A stretch of 64,000 nt of DNA, taken from contig NZ_QFFF01000001.1 in the NCBI RefSeq assembly GCF_003129465.1, forward strand, positions 372,001-436,000. Reading direction: 5' to 3'. The DNA is from Sphingosinicella humi (GTDB lineage Bacteria > Pseudomonadota > Alphaproteobacteria > Sphingomonadales > Sphingomonadaceae). Below are positions 49,980 through 59,709 of this stretch, in pieces. Under the pieces are notes generated by a model, which ran no database searches, had not been told where the DNA came from, and saw nothing but the letters and a program-made list of their open reading frames with translations. The translations under genes were made by a program, and so were the position numbers. Position 1 is the first letter of the stretch. Each line of letters begins with the position of its first letter.

Positions 49980-50732
49980 ATGACCTATGTGGAAGGATTT
50001 GTCTGCGCGGTCCCGAGCGCCAACAAGGAAGCCTATCGCCAGCATGCCGCCGATGCGGCGCCGCTGTTCAAGGCGTTCGGCGTGAGGCGCCACTTCGAAG
50101 CCTGGGGCGACGACGTGCCGGACGGCAAAGTGACCGACTTCAAGGGTTCGGTGCAGGCCAAGCCTGACGAGACCGTCGTCTTCGCCTGGTTCGAATATCC
50201 CGACAAGGCGACGCGCGACGCCGCCAACGAGAAAATGATGAGCGATCCGCGGATGAAGACGATGGGCGAGTCCATGCCATTCGACGGTCAGCGGATGATC
50301 TATGGGGGCTTCGACTCCTTCATCGATGAGTCCACCGGCGGACGCGGCGCTTATGTCGATGGCTTCGTGGCGCCGGTCCCGGAGGGCAACAAGCAGGCCT
50401 ATCGCGACATGGCCTCCAAAGCCGCGGCGAAGTTCAAGGAATGTGGCGCCGTGCGCGTGGTCGAAGCCTGGGGCGACGACGTGCCCGACGGCAAGGTGAC
50501 CGACTTCAAGCGCTCGGTGAAGGCCGAGCCGGGGGAGAATGTCGTCTTTTCCTGGATCGAATGGCCGGACAAGGAGACCCGCGACGCGGGCTGGAAGGCA
50601 ATGATGGAAGATCCCGACATGCAGCCGGACAAGGACAAGATGCCCTTCGACGGAATGCGCATGTTCTGGGGCGGCTTCAGGCCCGTGCTCGACACCGCCG
50701 CGGAGACAGTCCCGTCCCGCGAACCGGCCTGA
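49980..50732 (+). CDS. DUF1428 family protein with two fused domains
   Basis: This 250-residue protein contains two DUF1428 (YbaA-like) repeats in one chain. Residues about 1-112 begin TYVEGFVCAVPSANKEAY, and residues about 124-238 begin AYVDGFVAPVPEGNKQAY. Each has EAWGDDVPDGKVTDFK, VVF.W.E(Y/W)P and MPFDG(Q/M)RM. DUF1428 is normally a single-domain protein of about 115-120 residues, so this is an internal duplication. The fold is a dimeric alpha-beta barrel, and fusion could make a built-in dimer. Function unknown. Confidence 0.9.
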   Translation: MTYVEGFVCAVPSANKEAYRQHAADAAPLFKAFGVRRHFEAWGDDVPDGKVTDFKGSVQAKPDETVVFAWFEYPDKATRDAANEKMMSDPRMKTMGESMPFDGQRMIYGGFDSFIDESTGGRGAYVDGFVAPVPEGNKQAYRDMASKAAAKFKECGAVRVVEAWGDDVPDGKVTDFKRSVKAEPGENVVFSWIEWPDKETRDAGWKAMMEDPDMQPDKDKMPFDGMRMFWGGFRPVLDTAAETVPSREPA

Positions 50733-50793
50733 TTGGCCTTCAGGGAGGCCGCGCCGCGACCTCCCTCCTCTCTACCGATGAAAGGACTTGTCC

Positions 50794-51636
50794 ATGTCCG
50801 ACCACGCTCCAACAGCCGAACGTTCGTCAACGCTCTCCGGAAGCGAGGAAGGCCGCAACCCGCATGGCAGCTTCATCTGGTATGAGCTGCTCACCAGCGA
50901 TCCCGACGCGGCTGCCGAGTTTTACGGCGAGGTCATCGGCTGGAACGCACGAAATGCGGGCCAGGCGGGCATGGACTACCGGCTGTTCTCGATGGACGGC
51001 ACCGATGTCGCCGGACTCATGAGATCGGAGGAAGGGATGCCTCCACCCGTCTGGCTCGGCTATATCGGCGTCAACGACGTCGACGCCGCGGCCGCCCGGA
51101 TCAGGGAGGCCGGCGGTTCGATCCACGTTCCGCCCACCGACATCCCCAACGTCGGGCGCTTCGCGATGGTGGCGGACCCGCAGGGCGTCGTCTTCTACGT
51201 CATGCGCGGGAATATGGATCAGGCGAGCACGGCCTTTGCAGCGCAAAGCCCCGGCCATTGCCGCTGGAACGAGCTCGTCGCCACCGACCAAGCCGCCGCG
51301 CTCGATTTCTACATCGACCAGTTCGGCTGGGAGAAGGGCGACGCCATGCCGATGCCTGTCCCGAGCGGCGCCGAGGGGGGCGAGGCCGGCGACTATCGCT
51401 TCATCAATCATCACGGCGAGATGATCGGGGCGATGATGAACAGCATGGGCGGCAAGCAGCGGCCGATGTGGAACTTCTATTTCGGCGTTCGGGACATCGA
51501 TAAGGCAACCGAGGCCGTCCGCGCCCATGGCGGCACCATCACCTTCGGCCCGCAGGAGATTCCGGGCGGCGAATATGCCGTCAACGCCATCGATCCGCAG
51601 GGTGCCGCCTTCGGTCTCGTCGGCCCCAGGAAATAA
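50794..51636 (+). CDS. two-domain VOC family protein
   Basis: This 280-residue protein carries two complete VOC domains: residues about 24-142 (FIWYELLTSDPDAAAEFYGEVIGW to VADPQGVVFYVMRG) and about 155-278 (HCRWNELVATDQAAALDFYIDQFGW to IDPQGAAFGLVG). Such double proteins are often called hydroxylase or glyoxalase-like. Start at ATG 50794, with AAAGGA seven bases upstream. It is the fifth gene of the HxlR-divergent operon. Confidence 0.88.
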   Translation: MSDHAPTAERSSTLSGSEEGRNPHGSFIWYELLTSDPDAAAEFYGEVIGWNARNAGQAGMDYRLFSMDGTDVAGLMRSEEGMPPPVWLGYIGVNDVDAAAARIREAGGSIHVPPTDIPNVGRFAMVADPQGVVFYVMRGNMDQASTAFAAQSPGHCRWNELVATDQAAALDFYIDQFGWEKGDAMPMPVPSGAEGGEAGDYRFINHHGEMIGAMMNSMGGKQRPMWNFYFGVRDIDKATEAVRAHGGTITFGPQEIPGGEYAVNAIDPQGAAFGLVGPRK

Positions 51637-51648
51637 GGAGAGCGAAGC

Positions 51649-52161
51649 ATGGCCACCAAGACTGACAACAAACTCGTCACTTGCCTGTGGTTCGACCATG
51701 GCGAGGCGCGCAAGGCGGCGGAGTTCTACGCCGCCACCTTTCCCGACAGCCATGTCGGGCCAGCCATGACCGCCGGTGCCGACTATCCCGGCGGCCATCG
51801 GGGCACTGAGCTGACCGTCGAGTTCACCGTCCTCGGCCGGGCCTTCGTCGGCCTCAACGGCGGCCCCAACTTCAAGCCCAACGAGGCGATCAGCTTTCAG
51901 GTCTACACCGACGACCAGGAGGAGACCGATCGATATTGGAACGCGATCGTCTCCAATGGCGGGCAGGAGAGCGAATGCAGCTGGTGCAAGGATCGCTGGG
52001 GCTTTTCCTGGCAGATCGTCCCGCGCGTGCTGATGGAAGGCATGACCCATCCCGATCCAGCCGTCGCGAAACGCGTGATGGAAGCGATGATGACCATGCG
52101 CAAGATCGACATCGCCACCATCGAGGCGGCGATCGCCGGCAAAGAGACGGCGGACGCCTGA
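51649..52161 (+). CDS. PhnB-like VOC protein (3-demethylubiquinone-9 methyltransferase domain)
   Basis: This 170-residue protein has the PhnB/VOC form: [26 protein letters not shown] near the start, [26 protein letters not shown] and a tail [16 protein letters not shown]. The name in databases is inherited from sequence similarity; methyltransferase activity is not shown for this group. It lies 12 bases after the double-VOC gene and three bases before DUF899, so transcription is shared. Confidence 0.86.
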   Translation: MATKTDNKLVTCLWFDHGEARKAAEFYAATFPDSHVGPAMTAGADYPGGHRGTELTVEFTVLGRAFVGLNGGPNFKPNEAISFQVYTDDQEETDRYWNAIVSNGGQESECSWCKDRWGFSWQIVPRVLMEGMTHPDPAVAKRVMEAMMTMRKIDIATIEAAIAGKETADA

Positions 52162-52164
52162 GCC

Positions 52165-52896
52165 ATGGCGAGCGGCTTCGCGCATATGGCTTTCCCCAAC
52201 GAAAGCCCTGCCTATCGGGAAGCGCGCAACCAACTGCTCGGGGCCGAGATCGCGCTTCGCCGCCAAACCGAAGCCGTGGCCGAGATGCGCCGCGCGCTTC
52301 CGCCGGGCGGCGAAGTGCCCGAGGATTATGTCTTCGAGCGGATAGGCGCCGATTTCCGGCCGGAGATGGTGAAGCTCTCCGAGCTGTTCGGCGAGCATTC
52401 GACGCTGCTCCTCTACAGCTACATGTTCGGCCCCGAGCGCGATGCGCCCTGCCCCGGCTGCACGCATCTGCTCGACTGCATCGACGGCGCCGCCCGACAT
52501 GTGCCGCAGCGCGCGGCGCTCTATGCGGTCGCCAAATCGCCGATCGCGCGGCTCGCCGCCTGGGCTCATGATCGCGGCTGGAACCACCTGAAGCTGCTGT
52601 CCACGGCGGGCAACGAATACGACGCCCATTATTACGGCGACACCGGCGCGCTGACGCCTGCGATGCGCGCCGAACGGGGCTACAAAGACGGCGAGGTCTG
52701 GGATGAACCGATGCTCAACGTCTTCGTCCGCGACGGCGGCACGATCCGCCATTTCTGGGGCAGCGAACTGGTCTTCGCTCCCGACGATCCCGGCCAGGAT
52801 CATCGCGGGCTGGATTTCATGGACCCCGTCTGGGGCATGCTCGACACGACGCCCGAAGGGCGCGGGAAGGAGTTCTTCCCGAAGGTGAACTACTGA
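52165..52896 (+). CDS. DUF899 family (thioredoxin-like) protein
   Basis: This 243-residue protein matches DUF899: EAVAEMRRALPPGGEVPEDYVFERI, LSELFGEHSTLLLYSYMFGPERDAPCPGCTHLLDCIDGAARHV, HLKLLSTAGNEYDAHYY and MLNVFVRDGGTIRHFWGSEL. The CPGC motif is a thioredoxin-like pair in this family, so a redox role is plausible but unproven. It is the last gene of the operon. Confidence 0.9.
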   Translation: MASGFAHMAFPNESPAYREARNQLLGAEIALRRQTEAVAEMRRALPPGGEVPEDYVFERIGADFRPEMVKLSELFGEHSTLLLYSYMFGPERDAPCPGCTHLLDCIDGAARHVPQRAALYAVAKSPIARLAAWAHDRGWNHLKLLSTAGNEYDAHYYGDTGALTPAMRAERGYKDGEVWDEPMLNVFVRDGGTIRHFWGSELVFAPDDPGQDHRGLDFMDPVWGMLDTTPEGRGKEFFPKVNY

Positions 52897-53002
52897 TTTT
52901 CAAGAAGCGCGCGCGGCGGAGACAATGCCGCCAATGAAGCGCGTCGATATCGCCGCCGCCGAACGCGCGGCGGAGGGCGAGGCAGTGGCCTGAACCGTCG
53001 CC

Positions 53003-53078
53003 GTCATTGCGAGCAGAGCGAAGGAATCCAGCCGCGGCGCAGGCTGGATTGCCGCGTCGCTCCACTCCTCGCGATGAC
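53003..53078. repeat. REP-like intergenic palindrome
   Basis: A long imperfect inverted repeat runs from GTCATTGCGAGCAGAGCG with AATCCAG to the complementary CTGGATT and CGCGATGAC, with a GC-rich centre. This form of element recurs in alphaproteobacterial intergenic DNA. It lies between convergent genes (DUF899 and the aminotransferase). Confidence 0.8.
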
Positions 53079-53098
53079 CGAACACGGGTTATCCGGTT

Positions 53099-54283
53099 TT
53101 AGCGACTCACCGTTGCCAGTGCCCTCGCCAGCCGCTCGGGGTCGCCGGTCTTGAGGCCGGCGATGTTGATGCGGCCGGACTGGGGCATGTGGATGGCATG
53201 GTCCCGGCCCAGCGTCTCGGTCTGCTCGGCGCTGAGCGGGAGCATCGAGAAGATCCCGCGCTGCGACTGGACATGGCGGAGCATCGGCACCTCGCCCGAG
53301 AAGCCCCCCAGTTCGCTCCTGAGCTCCAGCAGGCGGCGGCGCATGGCGTCAAGCTCCTCCTCCCACAAAGCCCGCAGGCGCGGATCGCGGAGGATATGCG
53401 CGACCGTTCCCGCGCCATGAGCGGGCGGCATGGAGACGAGCGAGCGGCTGATCCGCTCCATCTGCCCCTGCACCCGGCGCCGCTCGTCCGCATTGGCGCA
53501 CAGCGCGAAGAGAATGCCCACCCGCTCGCGATAGAGGCCGAACGCCTTGGAGCAGGAGACGGCGATGAAGGCGCGCGGCACGGTCGCGGCGGATTCGCGG
53601 ATGATGTCGAGATCCTCCTCCAGCCCGTCGCCGAGTCCGTAATAGGCGGCGTCGATGATCGGAACGGCGCCGCGTTCGACGAGCATCGCGAGAAGCGCGC
53701 GTCGCTCGTCGCGACTGAGGTCGGCGCCGGTGGGGTTGTGACAGGGGCCGTGAAAGACGAACAGGTCCCCGGGACGCGCGCTGGTCGCCGCTTCCGTGAT
53801 CGCCTCGAGATTGAGGGCCTGGCGGTCGGTGTCGAAGTAACGATGCGTGACCAGCTCGAGCTCCGCCGCGCCGGCGAGGGTGGCGTGGTTGGGCCAGCTC
53901 GGCAGGCCGAGGTGCATCCGCGCGGACGGGTCGGCGGCGAAAGCGGAGTCGACGGCGATGCGGAGCGCGCCGGTGCCGCCCGTGCCCTGGATGGCGGCGA
54001 TGCGGCCGTCCCGGACGGCGGGATGGTCGGCGCCGAAAACCAGGTTCGTCATGCCCGAGACGAAGGCGTCGTCGCCGTGCAGGGCCTGATAGGCCTTGCT
54101 GTCCTCCTCGCCGAGGATCGCCTCCTCGGCCGCCTTCACCGCCCGCATGATCGGTGAGTGGCCGGCGGCGTCGCGATAGACGCCGACGCCGAGATCGATC
54201 TTCTCCGGCCTCGGATCGGCGCGGAAGCGGGCCATGACGGCGTGGAGCGGATCGGCAAGCGGTTCGGGAAATCGATCGAACAT
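53099..54283 (-). CDS. aromatic amino acid aminotransferase (class I, PLP-dependent)
   Basis: This 394-residue enzyme of the AspC/TyrB family transfers amino groups between aspartate or aromatic amino acids and 2-oxoglutarate. Motifs are DLGVGVYRD, HGPCHNPTGADLS, IIDAAYYGLGDGLEEDL and the PLP lysine in AVSCSKAFGLYRERVG. The closing INIAGLKTGDPERLARAL is typical. It points to aromatic amino-acid metabolism near hmgA, though 4 kb separates them. The ATG at 54283 begins MFDRFPEPLADPL. Confidence 0.93.
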   Translation of the reverse strand: MFDRFPEPLADPLHAVMARFRADPRPEKIDLGVGVYRDAAGHSPIMRAVKAAEEAILGEEDSKAYQALHGDDAFVSGMTNLVFGADHPAVRDGRIAAIQGTGGTGALRIAVDSAFAADPSARMHLGLPSWPNHATLAGAAELELVTHRYFDTDRQALNLEAITEAATSARPGDLFVFHGPCHNPTGADLSRDERRALLAMLVERGAVPIIDAAYYGLGDGLEEDLDIIRESAATVPRAFIAVSCSKAFGLYRERVGILFALCANADERRRVQGQMERISRSLVSMPPAHGAGTVAHILRDPRLRALWEEELDAMRRRLLELRSELGGFSGEVPMLRHVQSQRGIFSMLPLSAEQTETLGRDHAIHMPQSGRINIAGLKTGDPERLARALATVSR

Positions 54284-54385
54284 GGACAGCCCCTCAGTCT
54301 GGATAGCCAGGACGGATGGCGCTATGACGGCCTAGACACGGCCGGGGCAAGTGCCTTTCGCCCCTTACAACAACGGACGAGCGCA

Positions 54386-54622
54386 ATGACGGGCAATCCC
54401 TTCACCCACCACCCGCATGAAGTCGGCGAAACCTATGGCGAGCATTTCGCCCACGCGGGCCGGTCCGGCTTGAGACTGGTGGGAAGCGGCCTTGCCTGCC
54501 TGATCCACGCGGTGTTCCCGTTCCTGTTCGTCCATACCGCCAGCGACACGGTGCGCGACATGCACCGGGGCATCGCCAGGCGGGTCGATGCGCCCAATTG
54601 GGAACGGCATCCGATCATCTGA
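54386..54622 (+). CDS. DUF6356 family small membrane protein
   Basis: The 78-residue protein has one membrane segment (GLRLVGSGLACLIHAVFPFLFVH, about 28-50) and flanking His-rich ends (TGNPFTHHPHEVGETYGEHF and RDMHRGIARR). This matches the DUF6356 family of short alphaproteobacterial proteins of unknown role. The start ATG 54386 lies inside a longer open frame but gives the full family length. It is followed by a P1 peptidase gene 17 bases away. Confidence 0.75.
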   Translation: MTGNPFTHHPHEVGETYGEHFAHAGRSGLRLVGSGLACLIHAVFPFLFVHTASDTVRDMHRGIARRVDAPNWERHPII

Positions 54623-54639
54623 GCGCAAGAACGGGGGGC

Positions 54640-55767
54640 ATGATGCGAGGACTTGCCTTGGCGGCGCTGCTGCTGTTGGTGCCGTCCATGAGCGACGCCA
54701 GGCCGAGAGCACGTGAGGCGGGGATCGAGATCGGCATCCTCTCGCCGGGGCCGCTCAACGCCATCACCGACGTGGCGGGTGTCGAGGTCGGGCACGTCAC
54801 CCTGATCGAAGGCCAGACGATCCGCACGGGTGTCACCGCCATCCGTCCCCACGGCGGCAACCTCTATCAGGACAAGGTCCCGGCGGGCTTTGCGGTGGCG
54901 AACGGCTACGGCAAGTTCATGGGCTCGACCCAGATCAGGGAGCTGGGCGAGATCGAGACGCCGATTCTCCTCACCAACACCATGTCGGTGCCTGAAGCAG
55001 CGGCGGGCATCATCGAATGGACGATCGCACAGCCCGGCAATGAGGAAGTGCGGTCGGTCAACGCCGTGGTGGGCGAAACGAACGACGGCTATCTGAACGA
55101 CATCCGCGCCCGGCGCGTCCGCAAGGAGGCCGCGATCGCGGCCATCGACGCGGCGCAATCCGGTCCGGTTCAGGAAGGCTCCGTCGGCGCCGGCACCGGC
55201 ACCATCGCCTTCAGCTGGAAGGGCGGCATCGGCACCAGTTCGCGCAAGCTGCCGCAGACGCTTGGCGGCTATACCGTCGGCGTGCTGGTGCAGAGCAATT
55301 ATGGCGGCGCCCTCGTCGTCGACGGCGCGCGCGTCGGGGAAGCGCTCGGAAAATATTATCTGAAGAACGAGGTCGCGTCGGACGAGGCCGACGGCTCGGT
55401 GATCATCGTGATCGCGACGGACGCCCCGCTATCCGATCGCAATCTCGAGCGCCTCGCCCATCGCGCCTTCGTCGGGATCGCGCGGACGGGGTCGCCGATC
55501 ACCAACGGCTCGGGCGACTATGCCGTCGCCTTCTCGACCCACGAGGCGGTGCGCCGGCCCCCCGCCCGGCGCGAGGCGGCGAGCACGATCGGAGAGCTGC
55601 CGAACGAGATGATGTCGCCGCTCTTCCAGGCCGCCGCCGAAGCGACGGAAGAGGCGGTGATCAACTCCCTGTTCGCCTCGGAGACGATGGACGGCCATCA
55701 GGGCCGGATCGAGGGGCTGCCGATCGAGGAGGTCGTGCGGCTCCACCAGCGCATCAAGGGTGACTGA
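54640..55767 (+). CDS. exported P1 family peptidase (DmpA-like)
   Basis: P1 peptidases are self-cleaving Ntn-type aminopeptidases active on D- or beta-amino-acid peptides. The 375-residue protein has a signal peptide (1-20), GPLNAITDVAGVEVGHVTL, LLTNTMSVPEAAAGIIEW and VQEGSVGAGTGTIAF. The probable cleavage site is TNGSGDYAVAFSTHEA, where Ser291 would be the new N-terminal nucleophile. DmpA-type enzymes are usually cytoplasmic, so the signal peptide is notable; secreted P1 members do exist. Confidence 0.88.
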   Translation: MMRGLALAALLLLVPSMSDARPRAREAGIEIGILSPGPLNAITDVAGVEVGHVTLIEGQTIRTGVTAIRPHGGNLYQDKVPAGFAVANGYGKFMGSTQIRELGEIETPILLTNTMSVPEAAAGIIEWTIAQPGNEEVRSVNAVVGETNDGYLNDIRARRVRKEAAIAAIDAAQSGPVQEGSVGAGTGTIAFSWKGGIGTSSRKLPQTLGGYTVGVLVQSNYGGALVVDGARVGEALGKYYLKNEVASDEADGSVIIVIATDAPLSDRNLERLAHRAFVGIARTGSPITNGSGDYAVAFSTHEAVRRPPARREAASTIGELPNEMMSPLFQAAAEATEEAVINSLFASETMDGHQGRIEGLPIEEVVRLHQRIKGD

Positions 55768-55807
55768 GCCCGGTCTCCCGGGGGACGAAGGTTTTACTTC
55801 AGATGCC

Positions 55808-56650
55808 CTAACTGCCTAGCCGCTCCGCGTGCCAGCGGAGGTGATCCTCCATGAAGGTCGCGATGAAATAATAGCTGTGGTCGTAGCCCTCCTGCATCCG
55901 CAGGGTGAGCGGGATGCCGGCCTTTTCGCAGGCGTCAGCGAGGAGCTCCGGCCTTAGCTGCTCCGCCAGGAAGTTGTCGGCCATGCCCTGGTCGACGAGC
56001 AGTTCGGGCACCCGCGCCCCGTCCTCGATCAGAGCGGTGGCGTCGTAGCGGCGCCAGGCGGCACGATCGGCACCGATATAGCCGGTGAGCGCCTTCTCCC
56101 CCCACGGCACCCGCGCCGGAGCGACGATAGGGGCGAAGGCGGAGACGGATTTGAAGCGGTCCGGAGTCTTGAGCGCGAGCGTGAGCGCGCCATGGCCGCC
56201 CATCGAATGGCCGGTGATCGCCTGGCGCTCCATGTCAGCCGGGAAATGCTCGGCGATCAGCTCCGACAGCTCGCGCGTGATGTAGCTTTCCATGCGGAAA
56301 TGCTTCGACCAGGGCGCTTCGGTCGCATCGACATAGAAGCCGGCGCCCTTGCCGAAATCATAGGCTTCGTCATCCGCCACATCGTCGCCGCGCGGGCTGG
56401 TGTCCGGGGCGACGAAGATCAGGCCGAGCTCGGCGCAGGCCCGGCGATATTCGCCCTTCTCGGTCACGTTGGCGTGGGTGCAGGTGAGGCCGGAGAGATA
56501 CCAGACGACCGGCAGCTTCACGCCTTCGGCATGCGGCGGGACATAGACCGAGAAGACCATGTCCGTCCCGGTCTCGGCCGAGGCGTGCCGATACACGCCC
56601 TGCACGCCGCCGAAACACTTGTTGGTCGAGACGGTATCGAGCGCCATCAT
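55808..56650 (-). CDS. fghA: S-formylglutathione hydrolase
   Basis: This enzyme releases formate from S-formylglutathione, the last step of glutathione-dependent formaldehyde detoxification. The 280-residue alpha/beta hydrolase has PVVWYLSGLTCTHANVTEKG, nucleophile Ser149 in GHSMGGHGAL, and the late YDHSYYFI with the catalytic histidine. The match to esterase-D/FrmB-type enzymes runs the whole length. Its start codon overlaps the VOC gene's stop by four bases, in an operon with the formaldehyde dehydrogenase. Confidence 0.95.
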   Translation of the reverse strand: MMALDTVSTNKCFGGVQGVYRHASAETGTDMVFSVYVPPHAEGVKLPVVWYLSGLTCTHANVTEKGEYRRACAELGLIFVAPDTSPRGDDVADDEAYDFGKGAGFYVDATEAPWSKHFRMESYITRELSELIAEHFPADMERQAITGHSMGGHGALTLALKTPDRFKSVSAFAPIVAPARVPWGEKALTGYIGADRAAWRRYDATALIEDGARVPELLVDQGMADNFLAEQLRPELLADACEKAGIPLTLRMQEGYDHSYYFIATFMEDHLRWHAERLGS

Positions 56651-57030
56651 TGCGCCGGTCTATAGAGGCCGCAAAGCTTGTTTCCGGCCGGGTCGCGCAG
56701 ATAGGCGAGGTAGAGCTTGCCGAAGCCGCCCTCGCGATATCCCGGCGGATCCTCGCAGGTCGTTCCGCCATGGGCGAGGCCGGCGGCGTGCCAGGCATCG
56801 ACCTCTTCGGGGGACGCGCCCGCAAAGCCGACCGTCCCGCCATTGGCATGGCAGGCGGCCTCTCCGTTGAGTGGCTTGCTGAGCATGAACAGCCCGCCAT
56901 TGTGCATATAGAACACGCGGCCCTTGTCATCGATGCGGCCTGGCTTCGAGCCGAGCGCTCCGAGCACCGCATCGTAGAAGGTCTTCGACTTCTCGACGTC
57001 GTTGGCGCCGAGCATCACGTGTGAAAACAT
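56647..57030 (-). CDS. VOC family protein in formaldehyde operon
   Basis: The 127-residue protein has a single VOC domain: FSHVMLGANDVEKSKTFYDAVLGALG, FYMHNGGLFMLSKPLNGEAA and LAYLRDPAGNKLCGLYRPA. It lies between the S-(hydroxymethyl)glutathione dehydrogenase (26 bases upstream) and S-formylglutathione hydrolase (four-base overlap). A helper or lyase role in glutathione-adduct handling is inferred. GGGAGAGGAAAGC precedes the ATG at 57030. Confidence 0.88.
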   Translation of the reverse strand: MFSHVMLGANDVEKSKTFYDAVLGALGSKPGRIDDKGRVFYMHNGGLFMLSKPLNGEAACHANGGTVGFAGASPEEVDAWHAAGLAHGGTTCEDPPGYREGGFGKLYLAYLRDPAGNKLCGLYRPAQ

Positions 57031-57056
57031 GCTTTCCTCTCCCTGTGGCGATGACT

Positions 57057-58169
<1,113 letters not shown>

Positions 58170-58210
58170 GATGCGGGTCTCCTTGTCGTGCCGCCTCCTA
58201 CCCCTTCGTC

Positions 58211-58281
58211 ACGAGTGAAGTCGAGGGCGCTGGCACGGACTCATCGCATACGCCCCTCGACTTCGCTCGGGACGAACGAGG
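58211..58281. repeat. dispersed inverted repeat, copy 2
   Basis: This carries the same arms (GAGTGAAGTCGAGGG and its complement) and core (GGCGCTGGCACGGACTCATC) as the repeat at 23253-23325, in the opposite orientation. It lies between frmA and hmgA. Confidence 0.82.
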
Positions 58282-58285
58282 ATGG

Positions 58286-59575
58286 CTAGGGCAGCTTCGC
58301 CTTCGGGAAGCCGCCCCAGGCTTGGTCGTAATCGAGCTGCATCTGCTCGCAGTTGAGGGCGAACTCCGTGGGCCGGAAAGGCCAGCAGCTTTCGACCATG
58401 AAGGCCATCGTGCCTTCGATCCTGTGGGGCTTCAGCTCCGCCTCGCTCGCGCCCTTCCAGCTGGCGACGTCGGGGCCGTGGCCGGACATCATATTGTGCA
58501 GGGACATGCCGCCCGGTGCAAAGCCCTCCGCCTTGGCGTCATAGGCGCCGTGGATCAGGCCCATGCACTCGCTCATCACGTTGCGGTGGAACCAGGGCGG
58601 GCGGAACGTGTCCTCGGCGACCATCCAGCGCGGCGGGAAGATAACGAAATCGGCATTGGCTCGCCCGGGCACGTCGGACGGCGAGGTGAGGACGGTGAAG
58701 ATCGACGGGTCGGGATGGTCGAAGCTGACCGTGCCGATCGTGTTGAAGCGCGAGAGATCGTATTTCCAGGGGGCGAGATTGCCGTGCCAGGCGACCACGT
58801 CGAGGGGCGAATGATCGAGCGTCGTCGTCCAGAGCGAGCCCAGATATTTCTGCACAAGCTCGAATCCGCCGTCCCGGTCCTCATAGGCGGCGACCGGCGT
58901 CTCGAAATCGCGAGCGTTGGCGAGGCCGTTGGAGCCGATCGGCCCCAGCTCCGGAAGGCGGAAGAGGCTGCCATGATTTTCGGCGACATAGCCCCTCGCC
59001 TCCCCGTCCGGCAGCAGCGCGCGGAAGCGGACGCCGCGAGGGACGAGCGCGATCTCGCCCGGCGCCACGTCGATGCGGCCGAGCTCCGTCAGAAGGGCAA
59101 GGCGGCCCATCTGCGGGATGAACAGCAGCTCCCCGTCGGCGTCGACGAAGAAGCGGTCCTCCATGTCGCGATTGGCGCGGTAGACGTGGACGGCCACCCC
59201 CTCCAACTCGGCGGGATCGCGGTTTGCGACCATGGTCACCAGGCCGTCGATCAGGTCCGTCGGGCCGTCCGGCATGGGGAGCGGGTCCCAACGCAGGCGG
59301 TTGGGCGCGAGCGGCTCGTTCGCGGTGCCGGGCGCGAAGAGCTTGGCCCCTTGGTAGCGGCCATAGGGCGGATGCTCGGCGCTGGGACGCATCCGATAGA
59401 GCCAGGAGCGGCGGTTCTCGTGGCGGGGCGCCGTAAAGGCAGTGCCGGACAGCTGCTCGGCGTAGAGGCCGTGCGCCGGCTTCTGCGGCGAATTGCGCCC
59501 TTGTGGCAATGCACCCGGCACCGCCTCGGTCGCGAAATGGCTGCCAAAGCCGCTCATGTAGCCCTTAATGGTCAC
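58286..59575 (-). CDS. hmgA: homogentisate 1,2-dioxygenase
   Basis: This non-haem iron enzyme opens the ring of homogentisate in tyrosine and phenylalanine breakdown. The 429-residue protein has [13 protein letters not shown] near the start, [12 protein letters not shown], and the iron-site region [31 protein letters not shown] to [12 protein letters not shown] (His and Glu ligands). Start codon is GTG at 59575; an ATG six codons later is an alternative. No maleylacetoacetate isomerase or fumarylacetoacetase follows in the window. Confidence 0.94.
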   Translation of the reverse strand: MTIKGYMSGFGSHFATEAVPGALPQGRNSPQKPAHGLYAEQLSGTAFTAPRHENRRSWLYRMRPSAEHPPYGRYQGAKLFAPGTANEPLAPNRLRWDPLPMPDGPTDLIDGLVTMVANRDPAELEGVAVHVYRANRDMEDRFFVDADGELLFIPQMGRLALLTELGRIDVAPGEIALVPRGVRFRALLPDGEARGYVAENHGSLFRLPELGPIGSNGLANARDFETPVAAYEDRDGGFELVQKYLGSLWTTTLDHSPLDVVAWHGNLAPWKYDLSRFNTIGTVSFDHPDPSIFTVLTSPSDVPGRANADFVIFPPRWMVAEDTFRPPWFHRNVMSECMGLIHGAYDAKAEGFAPGGMSLHNMMSGHGPDVASWKGASEAELKPHRIEGTMAFMVESCWPFRPTEFALNCEQMQLDYDQAWGGFPKAKLP

Positions 59576-59596
59576 GCTGCCTTGTCCCTAGCTGAA

Positions 59597-59709
59597 GTCC
59601 TTCGAGACGCCGTTTCGACAAGCTCAACGGCTCCTCAGGATGAGCGGCTTATATCAACTCGCTCATCCTGAGTAGGGACTGAGCTTGCCGAAGTCCCGTA
59701 TCGAAGGAC
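59597..59709. repeat. intergenic inverted repeat between hmgA and gor
   Basis: The outer arms GTCCTTCGAGACG and CGTATCGAAGGAC are complementary with one mismatch. An inner perfect 13-base pair (CTCAGGATGAGCG at 59634-59646 with 59660-59672) forms a hairpin. The element fills the whole gap. Confidence 0.8.
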
